From Scytonema hofmannii PCC 7110 (GTDB lineage: Bacteria; Cyanobacteriota; Cyanobacteriia; Cyanobacteriales; Nostocaceae), in NCBI RefSeq assembly GCF_000346485.2, contig NZ_KQ976354.1, positions 6,757,269 through 6,821,268 on the forward strand: a DNA stretch of 64,000 bases. The letters run 5' to 3'. The translations under genes were made by a program, and so were the position numbers. How positions within the stretch are numbered: position 1 is the first letter of the stretch; every line of letters starts with the position of its first letter. This document shows, piece by piece, positions 7,581 through 16,744 of the stretch. The notes under the pieces were generated by a model. It had not been told where the DNA came from and made no database searches. It was given only the letters and a program-made list of their open reading frames with translations.

Positions 7581-9167
7581 AAAAAAATATTTTATCTTAG
7601 CATGGCGAGTGTTTTTTTGCTATCACTCGCCTTACGATTTTGGGGATTGGGACGATTCAATACCTTAGTTTTTGACGAAGTTTACTATGCTAAATTTGGC
7701 AACAACTATCTGACTAATACCCCATTTTTTGACGGTCATCCACCATTAGGGAAATACATTATTGCCATAGGAATTTGGATTGGCAATCAAATTCCTTTTT
7801 TCCAAAACCAGGTAAATGGGTTGACTGGTTCGGTGATGTCACCCATCAGTTATCGGTGGATAAACGCTTTTTCTGGCTCCTGGATTCCCGTAATTGTTGC
7901 TGCGATCGCTTATCAAATCAGTTACCGTCGTAGCTTTGCTTTACTTGCTGGTTTATTTGCGGCTTGTGATGGCATATTTATTGTAGAATCACGTTATGCT
8001 TTAATCAATCAATATATTGTTATCTTTGGTCTATTAGGACAGTTGTTTCTACTCCTAGCACTAGCTAGTCAGAGGATATGGCGCAGCTTTTGGTTAGTAC
8101 TTTCGGGTGTAGCTTTTGGTGCTTCTTGTGCTACAAAATGGAATGGTTTATGGTTTCTCCTAGGAGCTTATCTTCTGTGGATAATAGCTTGGGGAAACCA
8201 GTGGTTGCAGTCTTTCCACTTAAGTAAAGTAGAGAGCGATCGTCAACACCAAGATGAATTTCTTTCCTATTCTTCAAATAGTCCTGTTAGTAAGGAAAGC
8301 TCTCAAAGCTTTTTTTTGCCTTTGTCATTCACCCCATTATCTTTGAGCAAAAGGCAGACAAAATATATCATAAATAACCGTATAGAAGATAAGTCAACTC
8401 CCCTTAAAAAATTGACTCAACTGAATATTTTTCAGATTGTATTTTTCTTAGGAATTATTCCTGCTACGATATATAGCCTTATTTGGATTCCACACCTACA
8501 ATTAGATACAAGATACGGGTTTGTAGAAGTCCACAAGCAGATTTTAGGATTTCACGAACGTCTAGGTAATAGCTCTAAAATTCATCCTTACTGTTCTGCT
8601 TGGTATACATGGCCTTTTATGATTCGACCAATGGCGTATTTCTACCAAACAGTAACAAGTCTCAAAAATCCCATACCTGTCATAGGACCTTCTCTACCTG
8701 CGGGCACAGGGAAAATTGTTTATGACGTTCATGCTATGGGCAATCCCTTTTTATGGTGGTTTGGGGCGGCTGCGCTTTTATTCTTATTAGGAGTGTTAAT
8801 TCGACAATTTGCCAAGCTTTGGATTAGGCAAAAGCGTTTTTTCCTGTCTGCTGAATTAAGCAATGAGACTTGGATTATTTTGTATATAGTAGTGAATTAT
8901 GCTGCGAATTTACTACCTTGGGCAAAAGTCAATCGTTGCCTTTTCATCTACCACTATATGACAGCAGTGGTCTTTGCATTTCTGGCGATCGCTTGGCTTG
9001 TAGATCGGTGCATCCGCAGTTATCATACTCAAATTCGCGCCATTGGTGTGACTCTTACCTTTTTGATTATGATAGCCTTTGTTTTTTGGATGCCGATCTA
9101 TTTAGGTTTACCCCTGTCCAATTTTGAGTATAGACCTATGAGGATGTGGTTTAATTCTTGGATTTAG
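7575..9167 (+). CDS. PMT-family dolichyl-phosphate-mannose-type protein mannosyltransferase
   Basis: Up to 530 residues, polytopic membrane protein of the GT39/PMT type, which transfers mannose from a polyprenyl-phosphate donor to secreted proteins. An early transmembrane segment (about residues 10-25) is followed by NTLVFDEVYYAKF, with the conserved Asp-Glu in the first outside loop, and GHPPLGKY. The C-terminus (YHYMTAVVFAFLAIAW) fits the four-helix PMT C-terminal domain. A poorly conserved hydrophilic loop sits at about residues 218-278. Two starts are possible: GTG at 7575, inside the tandem repeat, or ATG at 7602. Neither has a good ribosome binding site, and I favour the ATG on general grounds. 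Exported proteins of the 43-54 kb cluster could be substrates, which is speculation. Confidence 0.85.
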   Translation: MTKKIFYLSMASVFLLSLALRFWGLGRFNTLVFDEVYYAKFGNNYLTNTPFFDGHPPLGKYIIAIGIWIGNQIPFFQNQVNGLTGSVMSPISYRWINAFSGSWIPVIVAAIAYQISYRRSFALLAGLFAACDGIFIVESRYALINQYIVIFGLLGQLFLLLALASQRIWRSFWLVLSGVAFGASCATKWNGLWFLLGAYLLWIIAWGNQWLQSFHLSKVESDRQHQDEFLSYSSNSPVSKESSQSFFLPLSFTPLSLSKRQTKYIINNRIEDKSTPLKKLTQLNIFQIVFFLGIIPATIYSLIWIPHLQLDTRYGFVEVHKQILGFHERLGNSSKIHPYCSAWYTWPFMIRPMAYFYQTVTSLKNPIPVIGPSLPAGTGKIVYDVHAMGNPFLWWFGAAALLFLLGVLIRQFAKLWIRQKRFFLSAELSNETWIILYIVVNYAANLLPWAKVNRCLFIYHYMTAVVFAFLAIAWLVDRCIRSYHTQIRAIGVTLTFLIMIAFVFWMPIYLGLPLSNFEYRPMRMWFNSWI

Positions 9168-9253
9168 GAGAAATTAGGAATTTCCAAAAAATAAATTATC
9201 CCCGATTGTGGGGTGGGCTTCTAGAGCGCCAGTACAATAATCAAAAAGGAGGC

Positions 9254-9322
9254 AAAAACCCGGTTTCTCTCTGTGCTTAAGCTTGATATTTCCTATGCTC
9301 AACTCGAAGAAACCGGGTTTTT
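9254..9322. repeat. inverted repeat AAAAACCCGGTTTCT ... AGAAACCGGGTTTTT
   Basis: Perfect 15-bp arms are separated by 39 bases, about 90 bases after the mannosyltransferase gene. It could act as a terminator in either direction, but it belongs to the same palindromic family as 39563-39739. Confidence 0.7.
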
Positions 9323-9363
9323 GGGATTACTATACCGATGCTCTAGCCCGCCCTTCGATCTGA

Positions 9364-9383
9364 TACGGGCGAGGACGCCCGTA
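9364..9383. repeat. TACGGGC/GCCCGTA hairpin
   Basis: A 7-bp stem with a 6-base loop (GAGGAC), shared with the large palindrome at 989-1075. The rest of 9384-9790 is AT-rich upstream sequence of the phytochrome gene with no identifiable site. Confidence 0.55.
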
Positions 9384-9790
9384 CCACAAGAAAAAAATTT
9401 TTGCATTACCCCAGATTGCGGAGTGAATATCCCTGGCGTTTTTTAAGCTCTAACCTGAAAAGAGTTTAATCTAAGGTTTAACATAACTACACATCTTGTT
9501 TGCAAACAATCACTTAATATTAATATTTATTATGAGAAATATAAATGGACAATCAGCTCAACTACTATAAACTAAATATACTGTAGTAATGAAAGCAGAA
9601 TTCCGAGGAAAATGTTAAGCAAAGTTGATTTGTCACTATAGGAAAAATTCTGTTAACTTTATAGAACATACACTGTTGTCAGAGAATTTATCAACTGTTA
9701 AAAACTTAAGTTCCTTTAGTTTTGATAAAAAATATTAAAACTACAGGAACTAGAATAAAGTTACTCTACTCTTAACTATAGAGGTTCATA

Positions 9791-12100
9791 GTGCTTAGTG
9801 ATTTACAACAAGACATTAATGTAACTAGCTTAAAAGAAGCACCCATTCATGTTTCGGGTCAAGTGCAACCGCATGGAGTTCTTCTTGTCCTTCAAGAACC
9901 TGACTTAACCATATTGCAAGTTAGCAGCAATGTCTCTACAGTATTTGGTATAGCTCCAGTTAATTTGCTGCACCAAAAATTGGAAGATTTACTCGATCCT
10001 TTTCAAATCGAACGAATTAACGCAGGGCTTTTAGAAGATAGTCTGGATTTCATCAATCCTACAAAAATTTGGGTGCGGAAAAAAGGTGATGATTATGTCG
10101 TCTTTGACGCAGTCTTTCATCGGAACCCAGAAGGATTTTTGATTTTGGAATTAGAGCCTGCTATTACTCAGGAAAATATTCCCTTTTTAAGTTTTTATCA
10201 TTTAGCTAGGGCATCCATTAACCAACTAGGAGAAACTAGCAATATCCGGGAGTTTTGCAAAATTATTGTCCAAGAAGTCCGAAAAGTCACCGGATTCGAT
10301 CGGGTAATGCTCTATAAATTTGATGATGATGGACATGGCTCTGTTATTGCTGAAGAAAAACTAGACCATCTAGAACCTTACTTGGGTTTGCATTACCCCG
10401 AATCAGATATTCCCAAACCAGCAAGAAAGTTATTTACCTCCAATTGGATTAGAATCATACCGGATACTCGTTCCCAACAATCAGAAATTTTCCCGATTAA
10501 TAATCCAGTTACCCAGCGTCCGCTTGACTTAACAAACTCTAGTCTCAGAAGTGCTGCTCCATGCCACATACAGTACTTGCATAATATGGGCGTGGGTTCT
10601 TCTTTGACAATTTCTTTGATTAAAGAAGGAAAACTTTGGGGTCTTATTGCTTGTCATCATCAGACACCCAAATACGTTGCTTACGAGTTACGGAAAGCCT
10701 GCGAATTTTTAGGTCGAGTCATATTTGCAGAACTTTCAGCTAGAGAAGAAACGGAAGATTATGACTACCGCATGCAACTGACGTATATTCAATCAGCATT
10801 GGTTGAGTATATGGCTCAAGAAGAAAATTTTATTGATGGGTTAGTTAAACACCAGCCAAGTCTTCTGGATCTCACCAGCGCTCAAGGTGCAGCTATATGC
10901 TTTGGTGGAAATTATACGTTGATTGGTGAAACTCCCAAAGAAGAAGATTTGAATTTCTTAGTCCAGTGGTTAAGGAATAATGTAAAAGAAGAAGTCTTTT
11001 ATACAGATTCTTTGCCACGTATTTATCCTGATGCTGAAAGATTCAAAAATGTCGCCAGTGGCTTGCTAGCAATTCCCATATCCAAGCGAAATTATGTTTT
11101 GTGGTTTAGACCAGAAGTCATTCAAACTGTCAATTGGGGAGGTGACCCCAATAAGGCTTTTGAGTTGAGCCAAGCAGAAGGGAATTTGCACCTGCGTCCC
11201 CGTAAATCGTTTGAACTGTGGAAAGAAACAGTTCGCTTAACCTCTTTACCGTGGCGATATGTAGAAATAAAAGCAGCACTGGAATTGCGAAAAGCAATTG
11301 TTAACATTGTACTGCGTCAGGCTGATGAACTAGCCCAGCTTGCCCATGACTTAGAACGTTCCAACGCTGAATTGAAAAAGTTTGCTTACGTCGCCTCGCA
11401 CGATTTACAAGAACCTCTCAACCAAGTGGCAAATTACGCGCAGTTGTTAGAAATGCGCTACGAGCAACAACTTGATGAAGATGCTAAGGAGTTTATTGGT
11501 TACGTTGTAGAGGGAGTCAGCCTCATGCAGACTCTGATTGACGATGTGCTAGCTTACTCTAAAGTGGATATGCAGGCGATTGAGTTTGAACTCACAGAGG
11601 TAGATACAGCATTAGAACGCGCCTTGACTAATTTGCGAAAGCGTGTTAAAGAAACTAAGACTGTTATTACTTATGATGAGTTGCCAACTGTGATGGCTGA
11701 TAGTACCCAGTTGATGCAGTTATTCCAAAATCTCATCGGCAATGCTATCAAGTTCCGCAGCGACAAGACTCCAGAAATTCATATAGGAGCAACTCGCCTA
11801 GAAGATGAGTGGCTATTTTCTGTGAGGGATAACGGTATTGGTCTTGACCCGCAGTTTAGCGATCGCATTTTCGTTATCTTTCAGCGTTTGCATACGCGAG
11901 ATGAGTACCAAGGTACAGGAATGGGTTTGGCAATTTGTAAGAAAATTGTCGAATGTCACCGGGGAAGAATATGGGTAGAGTCACAACTCGGTGAAGGAGC
12001 AACTTTCTACTTTACGATTCCAGTCGGAGGACGCGATCGTGAGCGCAGAAGCGGAAGAAAAGTACAAAACAATCTTTTTGGTAGAAGACAACAAAGCTGA
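9791..12100 (+). CDS. cphA: cyanobacterial phytochrome histidine kinase (CphA/Cph1 type)
   Basis: 769 residues with the order PAS (about 15-125), GAF (about 145-330), PHY (about 335-510), HisKA and HATPase. It senses red/far-red light through a bilin and passes phosphate to the downstream regulator. In the GAF domain, [14 protein letters not shown] places Cys258-His259 where Cph1 carries its phycocyanobilin-binding Cys259-His260. The N-terminus lacks the Cys used by biliverdin-binding bacteriophytochromes. The H-box [15 protein letters not shown] has the phospho-acceptor His at 537, and the ATP-binding G-box DNGIGLDP is intact. The start is GTG preceded by GAGGTTC. The 3' end overlaps rcpA. 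Length and overlap fit CphA-RcpA pairs known from Calothrix. Confidence 0.95.
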   Translation: MLSDLQQDINVTSLKEAPIHVSGQVQPHGVLLVLQEPDLTILQVSSNVSTVFGIAPVNLLHQKLEDLLDPFQIERINAGLLEDSLDFINPTKIWVRKKGDDYVVFDAVFHRNPEGFLILELEPAITQENIPFLSFYHLARASINQLGETSNIREFCKIIVQEVRKVTGFDRVMLYKFDDDGHGSVIAEEKLDHLEPYLGLHYPESDIPKPARKLFTSNWIRIIPDTRSQQSEIFPINNPVTQRPLDLTNSSLRSAAPCHIQYLHNMGVGSSLTISLIKEGKLWGLIACHHQTPKYVAYELRKACEFLGRVIFAELSAREETEDYDYRMQLTYIQSALVEYMAQEENFIDGLVKHQPSLLDLTSAQGAAICFGGNYTLIGETPKEEDLNFLVQWLRNNVKEEVFYTDSLPRIYPDAERFKNVASGLLAIPISKRNYVLWFRPEVIQTVNWGGDPNKAFELSQAEGNLHLRPRKSFELWKETVRLTSLPWRYVEIKAALELRKAIVNIVLRQADELAQLAHDLERSNAELKKFAYVASHDLQEPLNQVANYAQLLEMRYEQQLDEDAKEFIGYVVEGVSLMQTLIDDVLAYSKVDMQAIEFELTEVDTALERALTNLRKRVKETKTVITYDELPTVMADSTQLMQLFQNLIGNAIKFRSDKTPEIHIGATRLEDEWLFSVRDNGIGLDPQFSDRIFVIFQRLHTRDEYQGTGMGLAICKKIVECHRGRIWVESQLGEGATFYFTIPVGGRDRERRSGRKVQNNLFGRRQQS

Positions 12101-12485
12101 TGTTCGTCTGATCCAAGAAGCATTGAAAAATAGTAAAGTACCACATCAAGTCATTACAGCTAGGGATGGTATGGATGCTATGGCTTACTTGCGTCAAGAA
12201 GGGGAGTATGCTGATGCACCCCGTCCTGACCTGATCCTGCTAGATTTAAACCTACCAAGAAAAGATGGTAGAGAAGTTTTAGCAGAAATTAAAGCCGATC
12301 CCCATCTCAAACGCATTCCTGTAGTCGTGCTGACAACCTCACACAATGAGGATGACATTTTACACACTTACGATTTGCACGTGAATTGCTACATTACCAA
12401 ATCCCGCAACCTCAGCCAACTTTTCCAAATCGTCAAAGGAATAGAAGAGTTTTGGCTAGCAACCGTAACTCTGCCATCGGAATAA
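12039..12485 (+). CDS. rcpA: phytochrome response regulator, Rcp1 type
   Basis: 148 residues, a single receiver domain without an output domain. [17 protein letters not shown] gives the acidic pocket, LLDLNLP holds the phospho-acceptor Asp69, and VLTTS and ITKSRNL give the conserved Thr and Lys. The helix and C-terminal features ([12 protein letters not shown]) are those of the Rcp group partnered with cyanobacterial phytochromes. The chosen start is the GTG at 12039 because the receiver begins directly after it; a GTG at 11991 is also open. Either way the gene overlaps the end of cphA by 62 or 110 bases in another frame, which implies translational coupling. Confidence 0.92.
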   Translation: MSAEAEEKYKTIFLVEDNKADVRLIQEALKNSKVPHQVITARDGMDAMAYLRQEGEYADAPRPDLILLDLNLPRKDGREVLAEIKADPHLKRIPVVVLTTSHNEDDILHTYDLHVNCYITKSRNLSQLFQIVKGIEEFWLATVTLPSE

Positions 12486-12556
12486 ATTATGAATAATGAA
12501 TGCTGAATGCTGAAACCTTCCATTCATAATTCATAATTTATAATTCATAATTCCAT
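12486..12556 (+). repeat. AT-rich short repeats (TTCATAATTCATAATT)
   Basis: TGAATGC and TTCATAATT units of 7-9 bp fill almost the whole gap between rcpA and the next gene. A similar tract occurs at 23520-23570. Confidence 0.6.
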
Positions 12557-12560
12557 AAGG

Positions 12561-13745
12561 GTGAAACAAAAAACTATGGCTGCGCTCTCGGTGAAAATTT
12601 TGTTAATTGAGGACAATCTCGCAGAAGCAAGATTGTTAGAAGAGTTCCTCAAAAACGCCGAGTCCAATCAATTTAGTTTGTTTCATGTTAAGCGATTGGG
12701 GGAAGCTCTTCAAGAATTAAGTAGGACGACTTATGACGCTATCTTGTTAGATTTGACTCTACCAGATAGTCAAGGATTAGCTTCCCTCGCGCCTTTGATG
12801 AAGCAAGCTCCTAACTTGCCAATCGTCGTATTAACCAATACCAACGACGATAAACTAGCACTAGAGGCAGTACGGAAAGGAGCTCAAGATTATCTTGTCA
12901 AACGACAAATTAATGTCGAAGTCTTGATTCGCTCCCTACGCTATGCAATTGAGCGCAAACAAGCCTTAGAATCATTACGTGCAGTCAACCAAGCATTAGA
13001 AAGCCGGGTTCAAGAACGAACATCTGAACTTGTGAAAGTTCAAGAAATCAGTCAATTTAAATCTGAATTTGTCTCAATGCTGTCTCATGACATTCGCAGC
13101 CCTTTAAATACAATTCAGTTAATTTCTGGGTTATTGCAAAATAGCGGTGACAAATTACCAAAAGAGAAAAAAAATTCTCATTATCAGCTGATTCGTTCTG
13201 CCATCAAAAACATGGCTCAGATATTAGATGAGGTTTCATTTTTAGGTAGAGCTGATTCTGGTAAACTTTTATGTGAATTTCAACTTCTTAATTTAGAAAT
13301 ATTTTGTCATCAACTGATTGAAGAAGCTCAACTGAGTTTAAAAGAAAAACATCTTTCTCTGATTTTTACAAGTGTTGGTGAATTAGATGAAGCATTGTGG
13401 GATGAAAGTTTGTTACGTCATATTTTCGGTAATTTGCTAAGTAATGCTATTAAATATTCACCACAAGGTCGTGTCATTCGATTTGAATTAATTGGGCAAG
13501 AAAAAAAAGTTATTTTTCAGATTCATGACGAGGGAATAGGTATTCCAAAAGAAGACCAAGAGCAACTGTTTCACCCTTTTTATCGAGCGTCTAATGTAGG
13601 TTCAGTTCCCGGTACTGGTTTGGGTTTATCGATTGTTAAAAAATGCGTAGAAACCCTTGGTGGGGAAATTTCCGTTCATAGCGAAATTGGCGTAGGGACA
13701 ACTTTTGCTGTTACACTACCCGTTGTTAGAGAGAGTAGGGAATAG
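12561..13745 (+). CDS. receiver-histidine kinase hybrid (reverse hybrid sensor)
   Basis: 394 residues from GTG at 12561, or 389 from the ATG at 12576, where AAGGGTG lies about 12 bases upstream; I slightly prefer the ATG. The N-terminal receiver (KILLIEDNLAEARLLEEFL) has Asp64 in LLDLTLPDSQG (GTG numbering). A coiled coil (about 135-165, RVQERTSELVKVQE) joins it to a HisKA domain with SMLSHDIRSPLNT (His176) and an ATPase domain with HDEGIGIPKEDQE and GTGLGLS. Receiver-first kinases of this form are often relay or phytochrome-associated components in cyanobacteria. Its place after cphA-rcpA suggests that RcpA or CphA feeds it, which is inference. Confidence 0.9.
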   Translation: MKQKTMAALSVKILLIEDNLAEARLLEEFLKNAESNQFSLFHVKRLGEALQELSRTTYDAILLDLTLPDSQGLASLAPLMKQAPNLPIVVLTNTNDDKLALEAVRKGAQDYLVKRQINVEVLIRSLRYAIERKQALESLRAVNQALESRVQERTSELVKVQEISQFKSEFVSMLSHDIRSPLNTIQLISGLLQNSGDKLPKEKKNSHYQLIRSAIKNMAQILDEVSFLGRADSGKLLCEFQLLNLEIFCHQLIEEAQLSLKEKHLSLIFTSVGELDEALWDESLLRHIFGNLLSNAIKYSPQGRVIRFELIGQEKKVIFQIHDEGIGIPKEDQEQLFHPFYRASNVGSVPGTGLGLSIVKKCVETLGGEISVHSEIGVGTTFAVTLPVVRESRE

Positions 13746-13786
13746 GGAGTAGGGAGTAGAATCTCACAAATATCGTATAGTACGTA

Positions 13787-15482
13787 GGGCTTGCTGAAAA
13801 AGTCAGAAAACAGCAAGATAAGAATTGATTAGTTACTCAACAAGGGTCTAATATAAGCAGATGCTATCTATGATTTAAGGACTGATTATTTTCAATAATA
13901 GTAAATGGGGAAAAAGGTGTAGTTTTAAAAAATAGACATAAAAAAGCATAAAATAGCCGCGAGAGCTGAGTAGAAAGATTCATCACTAAAAAAGTAATAG
14001 CAATTGCAGTTTCAGAAGTATGAGCAAGTTTCGTCATCACGCGATTGAGGCTAAATCTTCTTTTCCCCTGTCCAAATTTTCCCTCAATACAATTACGAAT
14101 TCTCTCAGATTCTAAATCTTGTTTCTTTTTTTCTTTACTAACATTAGCTGGGGGTCTTCCTAAAGGAGGTCCGCTCATTATAATACCTCTTTCTTTACAC
14201 CAAGCTCGGTTCTCTCTTGTGCGATAAATTTTATCAACATGAACAGATTCTGGATAGTACCCTGTGTAATTTTTAAAGGCTTCTACTTGAGCTTTTAAGT
14301 CTCCTGATTCATTAAAATTATCCCAACTTATATGGTCTAAAAATATATATCCTTCAAAGCAACTAGCAGACAATTTTGCCCCAAATTCTACCGATTTACC
14401 AGCTTTCCCTCGGACAATTGGACGGATATGTGGTTGGGTTAAACTGACAATGCGGTCGTCAATACTCTGTTTTTTATTTTCATACAACCAGAGTTGTTGA
14501 CGGTAGACTTCTGCAACTACAAGCAACATCTTATATTGTCTGTGACTTAAATCTTCCAGAGAGGCTCCTGAAATAATTAGCTGTTCAATATGAGATAAGT
14601 TTCTTTTGATATATTGAAGTTGTTTTCTAATTGCTTTTCTCCTGTCTTTTTGGGAAACGCGACGTTTTTTAGCGACTGCTAGATAATCCTTTCTAGCCCT
14701 CTCTCTATAGGTTCTTGGTTTTTTCTCTAATTGACCCAAAGTCTGTTCGTAAAGTAAGTCTATAATTTTCTCTGTCTGTTTTCTTGCTTGATTGAGTAGC
14801 TCTAAATCTGTCGGATAGCTGATATCACCCGGAGCACAAGTTGCATCTATTATTAATTTTCCCCGATTTTTGGGTGTCTCACCTTCTTCTTCTGGTGATT
14901 CTGTTTTTTTTTCAGATAGTTTAGAAGATGTTGCTTCTAGCATCTTCTTCACCATTTCTTGATTCACTTTGTTAACAAGCTCCACACTAATTCTTTCCCG
15001 AAAATGTACCAACATTGATGCATCAAATGGAGCTTCATTACTATAATATGACATTCCTATAAAGTACTGTAGATAAGGATTTTCTTTAATTTGCTCTACT
15101 GTTTCTCTATCGCTTATCCCCAACTTTTCTTTGATTATTAATGCCCCTAATGCCATCCGAAAAGATTTGGCAGGTGCTCCCATCTCTACTGAGAAAAATG
15201 AAGAATATTCTTCTTCAAATTCTGTCCAAGGAATGAAAGCAGCCATCATTACCCAACGATTATCTTCTGATAACTTGCCCTCGAACGGGAGTTCAAAGTT
15301 TTCAGTTGGGATTGAAGTTTGTCCCTGTTTTCGGTACATGGTTACTAACAGCATACTTGATGCTGCCGATCGCAGTGATGCAAGCATTTTTGGCTATTCT
15401 ACCCTCCTCTCTTGCACCTGAATATACTTCTATAGTCTGAGAATTTAGAGACTGTCTCCTTTTTTTCTTTTTCAGCAAGCCC
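13787..15482 (-). mobile_element. insertion sequence copy 1, 1696 bp, IS1182/IS5-like
   Basis: The ends GGGCTTGCTGAAAAAG ... CTTTTTCAGCAAGCCC are perfect inverted repeats of 16 bp (17 with the flanking A/T). The element is flanked by TACGTA on both sides, read as a 6-bp target duplication. Copy 2 at 54548-56243 has exactly the same length and an identical transposase but is flanked by TAATTA. One transposase gene fills the element. Confidence 0.92.
13864..15387 (-). CDS. DDE transposase of the IS1182/IS5-like element
   Basis: 507 residues. An N-terminal DUF772-type region (KENPYLQYFIGMSYY, LVHFRERI) is followed by a DDE catalytic domain. The likely triad is the Asp in LIIDATCAPGD, the Asp in SVHVDKIYRTREN and the Glu in RNCIEGKFGQGKRR. 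A basic segment (RRVSQKDRRKAIRKQ, about residue 240) and a charged SPEEEGETPK linker interrupt the domain, as in this group of elements. An internal Met at residue 17 (MYRKQGQTS) is an alternative start. The frame is intact and identical to the copy at 54625-56148, so the element was probably active recently. Confidence 0.93.
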   Translation of the reverse strand: MLASLRSAASSMLLVTMYRKQGQTSIPTENFELPFEGKLSEDNRWVMMAAFIPWTEFEEEYSSFFSVEMGAPAKSFRMALGALIIKEKLGISDRETVEQIKENPYLQYFIGMSYYSNEAPFDASMLVHFRERISVELVNKVNQEMVKKMLEATSSKLSEKKTESPEEEGETPKNRGKLIIDATCAPGDISYPTDLELLNQARKQTEKIIDLLYEQTLGQLEKKPRTYRERARKDYLAVAKKRRVSQKDRRKAIRKQLQYIKRNLSHIEQLIISGASLEDLSHRQYKMLLVVAEVYRQQLWLYENKKQSIDDRIVSLTQPHIRPIVRGKAGKSVEFGAKLSASCFEGYIFLDHISWDNFNESGDLKAQVEAFKNYTGYYPESVHVDKIYRTRENRAWCKERGIIMSGPPLGRPPANVSKEKKKQDLESERIRNCIEGKFGQGKRRFSLNRVMTKLAHTSETAIAITFLVMNLSTQLSRLFYAFLCLFFKTTPFSPFTIIENNQSLNHR

Positions 15483-15494
15483 TACGTAGGTTGG

Positions 15495-15575
15495 GTTGAG
15501 GAACGAAACCCAACATTTACAGTTGAGGAACGAAACCCAACATTTACAGTTGAGGAACGAAACCCAACATTTACA
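15495..15575 (+). repeat. three tandem 27-bp repeats
   Basis: Three identical units GTTGAGGAACGAAACCCAAC plus ATTTACA start at 15495, 15522 and 15549, right beside the IS end. The unit contains a GTTGGGTT/AACCCAAC palindrome family widespread in cyanobacteria. There are no spacers, so it is not a CRISPR. Confidence 0.85.
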
Positions 15576-15644
15576 GGCATTTTTTGAATTTCTCCACGGC
15601 GATCTCAACCCACAAAAATTCGAGATTCGATCGCTTCATTATTA

Positions 15645-15812
15645 CTCTCGTGAGTTCCCAGGTATAAAAGAGCATGAAACCCAGGAAACCAAGGCAATAA
15701 CGAATTGGCTGGGTAAACCGAGGACTATTTGAGAAACTAAATTATTGATAGCATTAACATCAGCAATGCGGCTAACAACTTCCCCACTGCGCCGTCCTTC
15801 AAAATAAGATAA
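15645..15812 (-). pseudogene. fragment of a peptidase-type (HlyB/NHLP-like) ABC exporter
   Basis: The frame reads RLSYFEGRRSGEVVSRIADV and then NAINNLVSQIVLGLPSQFVI. This is the signature of the first membrane helices of exporters that process and secrete double-glycine peptides or RTX toxins. After ALVSW the frame shifts: the next frame continues GFHALLYLGTHES, the expected sequence. There is no peptidase domain, no ATPase and no start codon. At 15812 it joins the RelE-like fragment. It is a clear relic. Confidence 0.75.
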
Positions 15813-15897
15813 TCGCATCGATAATAATATTTTGCTCAAATTTTTTGAAGTAGCGCAAATCTTGAATAGATTCGGGAGTAAATTCAATTTCGTACAT
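15811..15897 (-). pseudogene. 5' fragment of a RelE/ParE-type toxin gene
   Basis: From the ATG at 15897 the frame reads MYEIEFTPESIQDLRYFKKF, then EQNIIIDAI, after which homology stops and a TGA follows at once. This is the N-terminal third of RelE/ParE mRNA-interferase-like toxins of type II toxin-antitoxin modules. The catalytic C-terminal part is missing and no antitoxin is seen next to it. The break point coincides with the start of the ABC-exporter fragment, so two relics were joined by deletion. Confidence 0.65.
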
Positions 15898-16069
15898 TCG
15901 TGGCTATTGAAGTCCTCACAGCGCGTTAAACCTTACATATAGTAACTTTGAACATTAAGTACTCTTTAGTATACATTCTCCATTGTCTCATACTGTATTT
16001 AGTATTGAGGTGAGATAGTTGTAAAATCGGTAATTAAGCTGAAAACCTCTCGATTTTGAGGATGTCAAT

Positions 16070-16699
16070 ATGCCGCTTCTCGATCCCAATCAAAACTATA
16101 CCTTCAGCCGATACTTCGAGCTGGGTTTTGACGCTAGCGAACTGGCTCAAGAATTTGGCTACACCCTTACCCGAAAAACGTTCAACTTACCTCAATTCTC
16201 AGGTGAACTGGATCGCATACAAGAGTTAAGAGATCGTATTGAAGAAGTCTTGCCATTTGTTCCTTTAACGAATGAATTTGCCAGACGAGAAATTCTTATT
16301 TCAAGAGTTGTTACAGAGCTAATTCACTACACTCAAGCAGAATTACGGATTGAGTATGGACTCAAAGTTTCTAATTGGCTTCAAGGTAACTTAGATTATT
16401 TACTGCGTGTCAGTACAATCAATCAATTGTTAGTTATTGAGGCTAAGTATGAAGATTTGACCAGAGGTTTCACACAACTAGTTGCTGAGTTAGCCGCGCT
16501 TGACCAATGGGAGAGAACGCCAACGGTTTCAGAACAGCCTATTTTGGTAGGATCTGTTTCCACAGGAACAATTTGGCAATTTGCTAGGCTCGATCGTATT
16601 ACAAAGCATTTTGAACAGGGGATTAACAGCTATCGAGTTCCCGAAGATGTAGAGCAAGTGATGCGAATTTTGGTAGCAACTTTGAGCCAAACAAATTAA
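16070..16699 (+). CDS. PD-(D/E)XK nuclease-like conserved protein
   Basis: 209 residues. The central part LQGNLDYLLRVSTINQLLV then IEAKYEDLTRGFTQLVAELA has the layout of the PD-(D/E)XK fold: an Asp in the first strand, hydrophobic-E-A-K in the second strand and a following Q-x-x-A-E helix. Such proteins are common in cyanobacteria as small stand-alone genes with unknown partners. There is no signal peptide or DNA-recognition domain. No good ribosome binding site is visible, but the start ATG follows GAGGATGTCAAT. Restriction or nuclease activity is an inference from the motif. Confidence 0.55.
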   Translation: MPLLDPNQNYTFSRYFELGFDASELAQEFGYTLTRKTFNLPQFSGELDRIQELRDRIEEVLPFVPLTNEFARREILISRVVTELIHYTQAELRIEYGLKVSNWLQGNLDYLLRVSTINQLLVIEAKYEDLTRGFTQLVAELAALDQWERTPTVSEQPILVGSVSTGTIWQFARLDRITKHFEQGINSYRVPEDVEQVMRILVATLSQTN

Positions 16700-16744
16700 T
16701 ATTTGTAATAAAGTCTAATCCAGACAAAATTTTGTTTTCTCAAT

